Below are positions 55,466-64,000 of a stretch of DNA of 64,000 bases, in pieces. Location: the NCBI GenBank assembly GCA_030998225.1, contig JAPYXD010000695.1:1593001-1657000 (forward strand). The letters are read 5' to 3'. The notes beneath the pieces were generated by a model that ran no database searches, had not been told where the DNA came from, and was given only the letters and a program-made list of their open reading frames with translations. The translations under genes were made by a program, and so were the position numbers. Within the stretch, counting starts at the first letter, position 1, and each line of letters begins with the position of its first letter. This stretch comes from Diplolepis rosae. Its lineage: Eukaryota; Arthropoda; Insecta; Hymenoptera; Diplolepididae.

Positions 55466-56598
55466 AGAATCTTCTGTGAAAAGAGAAATGTCGGACATCT
55501 GTCTTTTTGATTGTGAGTGATGAGAATACTCTTAGGGCCTGGAGAGAAAATCCGAGCCTTGGGGAAGCAACTTACGGGCCTGGATGTGAATACTTGAGGG
55601 GGTGGAAATAAATGAAGTATGGAAGGGAGGAAAAGGCCGCCTTGTATGATAATGTGTTGTAACCTCTACCTCTGAACGATACAGTAGTAAAGGAAGAGTC
55701 GAATGTTGGGTTGGGGATGGTTCTTACTTTGCATTCCTTTGTGAACCTTCCTCGGCCCTCCATCTATCGTCGTTTGCCGTCAGTTATCTGGCCTCTTTCT
55801 CTCCTCCCTTCATCCTTCATATCTTTCTCGTTTACCTCTTGAAACTTGAACTAACGCCCGAGGTTTTAATGCACTTGTCTACTTGAGATGCGTTCATAAA
55901 GACTTATATGTCGTCTGTCGAACGAGCGGACAAGAGGACCAGATCTCCGAGTTACAAGAGTTTAAACAAGAGAGAAAGAGATCGACTGATAATAAAATGA
56001 CAGGAAAATAAGTCAGACGAAGATGGATATGCATTGCTCTCTCGGGCAAGTTAGAAAGAATCGTAGAGAGGTTGAAAGTGAGATGGGACGAGAGTATAAC
56101 GAGATGAAATGCATTTTAAATTCCAAGCATCCTACCCTCACGGCACCTAAAGACTGGATTTTCTCTGCTCGCACATAATTCTGGGAGAGGATGGTATGTT
56201 TGAGAAAGAAGATTTATGAAAAATAGAAGAATCTGTCCTGGAATACGAAGAGATGCTTTGTCCATCGTCATGTAACGTGTAATGAAGCCTTTATCCACTA
56301 CGTGCCTTTTGAGGAAACCCTGAAAGCTTTAGCGATTGTTCTTCTCAGTCTAGATTATTTGTTCCCTTACACGATTAAGCTTCTATATCCACACTATTAA
56401 AAATACTTGTAATTTTTCAAGACTTTTACAAAACTTGGTTAAATTACAGTCTTGGTCATTTTTTTTCGTTTATTCTATTATTTAAAGGTTTAAACCTTTT
56501 TTAAAGTTTCAATCAGTCGAATAATATCAATAAATAATATCAATGATTTGACCAGTGGAATCTCACTACTTTCTATCAGTAACTCATTTCAAACTATA
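55466..56598. other. balanced unique island 55480-56350
   Basis: Contains no repeat match. The minus frames at 55572-55763 and 56116-56298 lack domains. GGACGAGAGTATAACGAGATGAAATGC-type sequence near 56087 is purine-rich. Candidate regulatory DNA by composition only. 56360-56598 is AT-rich. Confidence 0.3.
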
Positions 56599-56870
56599 CT
56601 CTCTAAATATGAATCAGTCAAAATCTACTGATTATCAGTGAAATTTGACTGATTCAAATAGATAAAAAGAGGTTACTGTAAATCAGTCAAATTCCACTGA
56701 TTGCTTCAGTGAAAATTAACTGATTCAACAGTGAAAATATTTTTTCCACTGATTCAATTAGTGCCAATGAACTGATTTAACAGTGAAATATATTTTTTAA
56801 CTGGTGAATCAGTGAAAAGGCAAATCACTGATTCAATCAGTAAAAATTTGACTGATTCAGATTTAGAGAG
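56599..56870 (+). mobile_element. CAGT-family MITE, copy 8 (272 bp)
   Basis: TA on both sides (56597-56598, 56871-56872). Long class, plus orientation; the only copy far from the 15-24 kb group. Confidence 0.9.
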
Positions 56871-56872
56871 TA

Positions 56873-57337
56873 CAATCAGTAGTTTTGAATAAGACTAACT
56901 GCGAATTAATTTGATTTTAACTGAATAAATAGCTAGGATTAAATCACCAATCGAAGTTTACCAATTTCATGTGAATGTAACAGACTTTTAGGTAAATATT
57001 TTAAAACTATGTCTGTTTAGTTTACGAAATCGAGGGTTTTTTCAAAAATGTTATTTTGATAAATATTTCTCTACTATCTACCGAAAATTCAGTGTGTGAA
57101 TTATGTAAATGGTCATTTCATTTGGTCGAACAAATTATCAGTTTACTCGTATTGTACTGAAATATCTGTGAATTTTACATAAATGGATAAGTTGTCACTA
57201 TTTTAGCATATGAACTATGTGAATCTAACAGATTTTCTTTTCCATATGTCTATAATCGAACCTATCCTCTAATCTTAAAAATATTTTACAAATGTACAAA
57301 ATTTACACGAAATAGGAATTTTTTAGGATTTCGACTC
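56873..57337. other. AT-rich DNA, nothing recognised
   Basis: No frames or repeat matches. Confidence 0.45.
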
Positions 57338-57341
57338 TTAA

Positions 57342-57806
57342 GATAGTTCATCTACGAAAATTAGACCTCAGGCAAAAATAGATAATTTTGCTTTACAAAA
57401 TAGCAATATTATTATTGAAGGGCTAATTTGAAAGAGAAAAATAATCTATTTAACAAATTTATATTTTGCCCAAGGTTTTTCCTCATCGCTTCATACCAAA
57501 TTTTACAAAATGTTGCAATTCTAATAAATCAGGAATCATTTTTTCAGGAAATAGAATCTTCACAACTTTACCGTTATCAATTTTTCGAGATAAATTCTTT
57601 AATGCCTGAAAACATTAAAAATGAATTTTCCAAAACAAAATTCTTATAAAATAATTGCTGAATTTGGTAATAATTTATTGATTCTAGAAAATTGAAAACG
57701 GTTAATTTGTAGAGAATCATTTTTCTAGAAAAATGATCTGTGATTCAATAGAATCACATCATTTTTTTAAATTTGGTTGAGGTCTAATTTTCGTGGATCA
57801 ATTACC
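57342..57806. mobile_element. TTAA foldback element, copy B3 (465 bp)
   Basis: The left end GATAGTTCATCTACGAAAAT is mirrored by CGTGGATCAATTACC; TTAA at 57338-57341 and 57807-57810. The right arm is shortened relative to B2. It lies 40 bp downstream (in minus orientation) of the candidate exon at 57846-57902, so it is probably intronic. Confidence 0.8.
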
Positions 57807-57845
57807 TTAAAGGGAAATTCAATTTTGTGAAGTATCTTAACTCAC

Positions 57846-57902
57846 CTGTTTTGTTCTGGTTTGCGCACCAGCCGGCTCTCCGTTACGGCATCATTTGTTA
57901 AT
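57846..57902 (-). CDS. candidate 57-nt internal exon, unknown gene
   Basis: Minus strand: branch-like AACTAAAG, then the acceptor TGATTTTTTTTGCAG, 57 nt of balanced composition, and the donor AACAG/GTGAGT. Two frames hit stops at once; the third is open throughout and reads LTNDAVTESRLVRKPEQN with phase-2 junctions on both sides, so the exon could be skipped without a frameshift. I do not recognise the protein. The sharp change in base composition at both splice sites is the best evidence of host coding sequence in the window. It may instead be an untranslated exon. Confidence 0.5.
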
Positions 57903-57907
57903 CTGCA

Positions 57908-58790
57908 AAAAAAATCATCTTTAGTTTCCTAGAAATCTAGAATTTTTATTCTTATAAGTATTGCGAATTATGAATAAACATCTGTATCAAGGAAAAGTCA
58001 GCCACTAATTCACATTGATGGCAATTTCTACTGATTATTAGTAACTTTATTTACGAATCATTTGTAAGAATATTTATAAATACTAATTGAATTATTATAG
58101 GAAGACTAATAATTAGTATAATTTTTATTAATTTGAATTAATTACAAAATTTCCATTAATTGAAATTCAGTGATTAAATTTTTGTATAAAATACTACATT
58201 ATGATGTAAAGCTAAGAGAAAATAGTTCTTAATTCAGAAACTCACACCTAAACTTAAAAAGGCCCCAATTTTATTTCATCATTTTTTTTATAAATAATTG
58301 AAAAAATACTTTATTTTTAGTGTTATTGAGAAAATGTATTCAGACGATTTTATTGTGCACTGAGAGAAAAAAGAGATGCATAAAATAAGCGAGTGCATCT
58401 CGGTGGTCTCGAGTAAAAACAACTAGAAACCTTATATGCTTGAAGAGTCTAAGTTCCGTAAGCGAGACAAAGAATTAAACAGGGAGCGATTCTCTATGCA
58501 ATCATCATTATCATTCAGTCATTGCGATGCAGCACCCCGCGAAATTGTTCCTACGTATGTAAAGAATGATTCTTGCAACTTGCAAGTATTATTCTCCCTA
58601 TAAGGTGAACTCGTAAGGCAGTTTAATTGGCAACAATTACACCGTGAATAAGCTGAAGGGGTGATTTAAGAAAAATCATTAAAAATCATACTATTCTTAG
58701 ATAATTAACTGCATAATTTAAATCTTCAACTGCGAGATTAAGATAAAAGGTCTGAAGGGATTGAAAACGTGACTGATTAAATACAACTAC
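57908..58790. other. AT-rich DNA with a balanced patch 58340-58680
   Basis: 58020-58200 iterates ATTAGTAATT-type words. The patch 58340-58680 contains GCAATCATCATTATCATTCA and other unique sequence without frames; candidate conserved non-coding DNA by composition only. Confidence 0.3.
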
Positions 58791-58794
58791 TTTT

Positions 58795-61700
58795 GACTTC
58801 GACATATTTCAGAATATTTGAGTAGCTTTGATATATTTCAGTGGCTTCAGAATATTAAAAAAAATTCAAGATGCTTTAGAGTATTTGAAGGTACCTTATG
58901 GTATTTAAAGTTACTTCAATGTAATTCAGGTTAATTTAGAAGCTTCATGATACTTCTCATACTTTACCATATTTTAAGGTACTTCAGAATATTTGAGTGA
59001 CTTCAGGATTTTTAAGATATTTTTCAGAATATTTTTCAGTTCTGCAAAGTACTTAAGATGTCTTATGAACTTTGGGATATTTCACGTACACTACGTCATA
59101 TACTCCTGAATATTTAAAGAGCTTTATAATACTTCGAGATACATAAAGATATTTTATAAACTTTGAGATATTTTACGATACTTCTCAATATTTAAAGAGC
59201 TTTATAATACTTCGAGATACATCAAGATATTTTAGTAACTTTGAGATATTTTAAGGTAATTCAAGGTACTTTGGGATATTTTGAGATACTTTAAGATATT
59301 TTATTTACTTTTTGATACTCTAAGATACTTGAGAACTTCAGAAGGCAATTCAAGGTACCTTAGGACATTTCAAGGTTTCGAAATATTTCAATGACTTTAG
59401 AATATGTTAAGGTACTTGAAAATATTTCAAAGTACCTTATAATATTTAAAGTTACTTCAATGTAATTCAGGTTAATTTAGAAGCTTCAAGATACTTTTCA
59501 TACTTTAACACATTTCAAGGCACTTCAGAATATTTGAGTGACTTCAGGATTTTTTAAGATATTTTTCAGAATATTTTTCAGTTCTTCAAAGTACTTAAGA
59601 TGTCTTATGAACTTTGGGATATTTCACGTACACTACGTCATATACTCCTGAATATTTAAAGAGCTTTATAATACTTCGAGATACATAAAGATATTTTATA
59701 AACTTTGAGATATTTTACGATACTTCTCAATATTTAAAGAGCTTTATAATACTTCGAGATACATCAAGATATTTTAGTAACTTTGAGATATTTTAAGGTA
59801 ATTCAAGGTACTTTGGGATATTTTGAGATACTTTAAGATATTTTATTTACTTTTTGATACTCTAAGATACTTGAGAACTTCAGAAGGCAATTCAAGGTAC
59901 CTTAGGACATTTCAAGGTTTCGAAATATTTCAATGACTTTAGAATATGTTAAGGTACTTGAAAATATTTCAAAGTACCTTATAATATTTAAAGTTACTTC
60001 AATGTAATTCAGGTTAATTTAGAAGCTTCAAGATACTTTTCATACTTTAACACATTTCAAGGCACTTCAGAATATTTGAGTGACTTCAGGAATTTTTAAG
60101 ATATTTTTCAGAATATTTTTCAGTTCTTCAAAGTACTTAAGATGTCTTATGAACTTTAAGATATTTCACGTACATTACGCCATATACTTCTGAAAATTAA
60201 AGAGCTTTACAATACTTCAAGATACATAAAGATATTTTAGTAACTTTGAGATATTTTATGGTAATTCAAGATACTTTAGGATATTTTTTAAGCTTTGAGA
60301 TATTTTACGTACACTACATACACTACGTCATATACTTCTGAATATTTAAAGAGCTTTATAACACTTCGAGATACATAAAGATATTTTAGTAACTTTGAGA
60401 TATTTTATGGTAATTCAAGGTAGTTTGGTATATTTTGAGATACTTTAAGATATTTTATTTACTTTGTGATACTCTAAGATACTTGTGAACTTCACAAGGC
60501 AATTCAAGATACGTTAGGACATTTCGAGGTGCTGCAAGATATTTCAGTGACTTAAGAATATGTTAAGTTACTTGTAAATATTTCATGGTACCTTATGATA
60601 TTTAAAGTTACTTCAATGTAATTCAGGTTAATTTAGAAGCTTCAAGATACTTCTCATACTTTACCATATTTTAAGGTACTTCAGAATATTTGAGTGACTT
60701 CAGGATTTTTTAAGATATTTTTCAGAATATTTTTCACTTCTTTAAAGTACTTAAGATGTCTTATGAACTTTGGGATATTTCACGTACACTACGTCATATA
60801 CTTCTGAATATATAAGGAGCTTTATAATACTTCAAGATACATAAAGATATTTTAGTAACTTTGAGATATTTTATGGTAATTCAAGGTACTTTACACTGAG
60901 AAAACAGTTTTGTCAAATCAACAAAAATATTTTGTTAGTATTTAGCTAACAAAATTCTTTTGTTGTGCCAACAAAACATTTTGCTATACCAATCAAATTT
61001 TGTTATCCAAACAAAATGTTTTGTTGTGGCAACAAAATATTTTGTCAGGACAACAAAAAAGTTTTGTTGGATGAATTTTTTTCTCAGTGTGGGATTTTTT
61101 ATAAACTTTGAGATATTTTACGTACACTACATGCACGACGTCATATACTTTTGAATATTTAAAGAGCTTTATAATACTTCGAGATACATGAAGATATTTT
61201 AGTAACTTTGAGATATTTTAAGGTAATTCAAGGTACTTTGGGATATTTTGAGATACTTTAAGATATTTTATTTACGTTGGGATACTCTAAGATACTTGAA
61301 AACTTCAGAAGGCAATTCAAGGTACCTTAGGACATTTCAAGGTTTCGAAATATTTCAGTGACTTTAGAATATGTTAAGGTACTTGAAAATATTTCAAAGT
61401 ACCTTATAATATTTAAATTTACTTCAAAGTAATTCAGGTTAATTTAGAAGCTTCAAGATACTCCTCATACTTTAGCATATTTTAAGGTCCTTCAGGATAT
61501 TTTGAGATACTTTAAGATATTTTATTTACCTTGTGATACTCTAAGATACTTGAGAACTTCACAAGGCAATTCACAGTATCTTAGGACATTTCAAGGTGCT
61601 GCAAGATATTTCAGTGACTTTAGAATATGTTAAGGAACTTGAAAATATTTCAAAGTACCTTATAATATTTAAAGTTACTTCCTTGTAATTCAGGTTAATT

Positions 61701-61980
61701 TAGAAGCTTCAAGATACTTCTCATACTTTACCATATTTTTAGGTACTTCAGAATATTTCGAGATACTTCAAAGATACTTCAGGATATTTTATAAACTTTG
61801 AGATATTTTACGTACACTGCATACACTACGTCATATACTTCTGAATAATTGATGTTCTTTAGAAAATTTCGAGATACCTCAAGATATTTTAAAGTACTTG
61901 AAAATCTTTTACGATAATTTAAGATGCTTCGAGGTTTTTCAAGATACCTCAATATAATACAGCACAATTTAACACATTTA
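58795..61980. repeat. higher-order satellite, 541/542-bp period
   Basis: Basic words of about 20-27 bp (GATACTTTAAGATATTTTAT, CTTTGAGATATTTTA, TTCAGAATATTTGAGTGACT) are organised into long units. The marker GTAATTCAGGTTAATTTAGA recurs near 58921, 59462, 60004, 60618, 61428 and 61684. The first two spacings are 541 and 542 bp with very high identity. Later units are about 610 bp (the fourth also holds a 196-bp insertion), and the last is 256 bp. The edges are more diverged than the centre. Confidence 0.9.
60894..61089. mobile_element. 196-bp MITE iterating AACAAAA, inside the satellite
   Basis: The left end CACTGAGAAAACAGTTTTGT and right end in inverse, CACTGAGAAAAAAATTCATC, share CACTGAGAAAA. 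The interior alternates AACAAAATTTTGTT-type words. The flanks TA (left) and TG (right) fit a one-base change in a 2-bp duplication; the uninterrupted satellite reads GGTACTTTGGGATATT. The 64-codon frame at 60960-61154 is not a gene. Confidence 0.85.
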
Positions 61981-61984
61981 GAAA

Positions 61985-63275
61985 ATTTCAACTAATTTTG
62001 TTAAAGTTTTATACATTTGTCGTAGCTGAATGAATTTGCAACCAAAAAGTAAATGAAATTTCAACCAAAATGAAGGAATTATCAACCTACTGTATAAATC
62101 TTCATCTAACACAGAAAAAAGAGTTTAATAAAGTTTAGAGAATTATATAAGAGTTGGTAATACAGAATACAGTGCGTAACATTCATAAAATATTATTGAA
62201 AGTTCCGCATTTTATTCTAAAATATTCTGTAAAATTTCCAGATACTGCGTTCCGTGAATGCTTGTTTCCTCAACTCTTAAACAGTTCTATTATCTGTATT
62301 AAACTATTTTGTTGTTGTTAAAATGCAAATAAATTTCCAACTACAGTGGATGAATAGCGGCTGAATTTTAACAAATATTTAACAATATACTTCACGAACT
62401 GTTAATAACTCAAATAGTCCTTGAACAGTTTTAATCACCTTTTTTCACTTCTTATCACTTGTTCTTTAACATGCTGGAGATGGAATAGAATATTAAAAAT
62501 AAGTTACTTTTCTGCCACCCTCTTTAATCGCGGCGAAGTCAAACTATTCAGACTTTTCTCTGTGGATAGAAATCATCCAGGCGTGGCTAACTTTTTAGGC
62601 GTCAGGTTTCACGGGGCGACGAAAAAGAGATATCAGTGTGAGAAGAGGGCGGAAATGTAAAGAAAAATGAGAAAGAAATTTTGAATGGAGAGACGGGAGC
62701 ACGCGAGAAGACGAGCGCCATGCCAGTGCGATGGGCGCGCTTAATTTTCTCGCGGAGGCCAGGCCCCGTAAGAGTTCTTCGCGATGTAATTAGCATGTCT
62801 TTACAGAACGTACGAAACAATGCCGCATGTAATTAGTATGCATCTCGTGGTGATACGATACCCCTGACACCCCCTGTGTTTCAACCCTTAACGGTCCCCT
62901 CTCTTCATCTAGTCACGCTTCTCCCCTTCCACATCTTACTCTCATACATTACCCCCTCCCCCCACACACATCCCTTCTACATTCCATCTCATAACATATA
63001 TTCTACTCGGAAGCATTCATGTGTGCAACCGAAGCCTGACATACGACTCGACTATACGAGACATCTCTGATTCTCAATGGCAGTGTTTCAAAGCAATTGC
63101 GTCTTTCATATATAAATGATTCTTCACAAACAGGGCAATTTTGAGAAGGGTGACTTCTATTTGCAAAAATCTTTCGAAACTCTTTTTTATTCACGTAATT
63201 AGGGCTATTGGATGTGAATAGAGGTTCCTGGAAACATTGATACTCAAATCTCACTTGATAGGCTTGTAATGGTAT
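61985..63275. other. AT-rich DNA, then a balanced unique island 62490-63260
   Basis: 62600-62860 is CG-containing and non-repetitive with AT-rich homeodomain-type words; 62870-63000 is CT-rich. Four short frames on both strands lack domains. It is among the better candidates here for conserved regulatory DNA. Confidence 0.35.
62784..62843. promoter_or_regulatory. paired ATGTAATTAG sites, candidate homeodomain/POU element
   Basis: ATGTAATTAGCATG (62784-62797) and CATGTAATTAGTATGCAT (62826-62843) share ATGTAATTAG(C/T)ATG, 42 bp apart (about four helical turns). TAATTA is a homeodomain core and TATGCAT resembles half of an octamer site. The link to any factor is inference. Confidence 0.3.
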
Positions 63276-63279
63276 ATTG

Positions 63280-63860
63280 TGTAACGAGGGAAAATATAGT
63301 ATATTGTGCTACTAGGGAAAAAAAATTTATTTTGCGGGTGTGAAGTTTGATGCACGAGCAAAGAGAGGGTTACAACTACACTAGTAAAATTAACGTTTCT
63401 TCCGTGTCGTGCGCGATTTTTTTCTACTAGGGGATCAAAAAATGGATTTATTTATCCCTCACTGGTCAATAAAATCCACTTTATGACCTGCTAGTAGAAA
63501 AAATATTTTTTCCGTGCTGCACACAATTTTTTTTCTACTGGGGGCTCGAAAACTGGATTTGTTTTCCTTGCAGAGGGCAATACAATGTACTTTATGACCC
63601 GCTAGTAGAAAAAACATTTTTTCTACTAGCGTGTCATAAGCTGGATTTTATTGCACAATGCGGGGCAAAGAGATTAATTTTTTGAGCCTCCAGTAGAAAA
63701 AAATCGTGTGCAACACGGAAAAAACATAAATTTTACTCGTGTGGTTGTTACCCTCGCTTTACTCGGGCATCAAACTTCACACCCGCAACATATATTTTTC
63801 TTTTCCTAATTGCGCAATATAATATTTTTTACTAGCGGGTCATAAAGTGCATTTTATTGC
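63280..63860. mobile_element. CTACTAG foldback repeat, copy 3 (large, compound)
   Basis: Mirror-image around about 63610, where CTAGTAGAAAAAACATTTTT meets TTCTACTAG. The arms carry GTGAAGTTTGATGC and its inverse GCATCAAACTTCACAC, TTACAACTACACTAGTAAAA and its inverse, and repeated GGTCATAAAGTGGATTTTAT words. Several sub-blocks are repeated, so this may be two elements end to end. Confidence 0.75.
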
Positions 63861-63864
63861 CCCT

Positions 63865-64000
63865 TGAGTGACAGTACTTCATTTTTTGCAAATTAAAAAA
63901 AAAATTGGTTTTGTTTTAAATTGTGATTATTTGATAAAATAGATATTATATGCTTCGACATTATTTTTAAAATATACTATTAAAATTTAATTCTAGTGAA
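63865..64000. other. AT-rich edge, nothing recognised
   Basis: No feature seen up to the window end. Confidence 0.5.

Overview
The window reads as AT-rich, repeat-dense, non-coding nuclear DNA of a eukaryote, most likely an arthropod and probably an insect. The reasons are two Tc1/mariner-superfamily elements (one DD34D, one with DD41D spacing), many short inverted-repeat elements with TA, NA or TTAA target duplications, a Penelope-type repeat with a hammerhead ribozyme fold, a tRNA-derived SINE and a higher-order satellite. I cannot name the species. No complete host gene is visible, and open frames longer than about 100 codons are nearly all chance or lie in repeats. Three short segments on the minus strand (5657-5758, 13332-13370, 57846-57902) have good splice signals on both sides and lengths divisible by three. 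The last is the most convincing, so much of the window may be intron of a minus-strand gene.

Layout. 1-9.9 kb: a mariner (1208-1975) nested in an older repeat, then a 1.6 kb palindrome (7260-8883) that took a TTAA-specific foldback element into one arm. 9.9-12.2 kb: a degenerate tandem array rich in GTTACA motifs, containing an intact-core hammerhead motif (10080-10120) and a 222-bp insertion with a 13-bp target duplication. 13.8-24.1 kb: diffuse CAGT motifs and seven copies of a CAGT-iterating MITE, with an eighth at 56.6 kb. 25.0-26.4 kb: foldback elements, two of which share one TTAA. 29.5-38.2 kb: a field of CACGGAG-ended elements built from ATATC motifs, with a nested 1.49 kb element and a rearranged tRNA-derived SINE cluster.

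39.1-43.1 kb: a 3.1 kb DD41D element whose transposase is broken by a 929-bp element and whose 3' flank holds a pogo-like MITE. 46.0-47.9 kb: a large inverted repeat with one degraded hammerhead motif in each arm, related to 55.1-55.5 kb. 51.3-51.6 kb: another TTAA element. 58.8-62.0 kb: a higher-order satellite with a 541/542-bp period, interrupted by a 196-bp AACAAAA-iterating element. 63.3-63.9 kb: a further foldback repeat.

Between the repeats are islands of higher GC and apparently unique sequence (about 9.0-9.5, 12.35-12.9, 13.5-13.85, 17.6-18.2, 19.8-20.1, 24.4-24.8, 27.8-28.7, 30.2-30.75, 48.0-48.6, 51.87-52.35, 55.5-56.35, 58.35-58.65 and 62.5-63.26 kb). They are the best places to look for host regulatory DNA or exons. 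The strongest themes are nested insertions that give relative ages, several unrelated MITE families each made by repeating one short motif in both orientations, and the hammerhead motif series.
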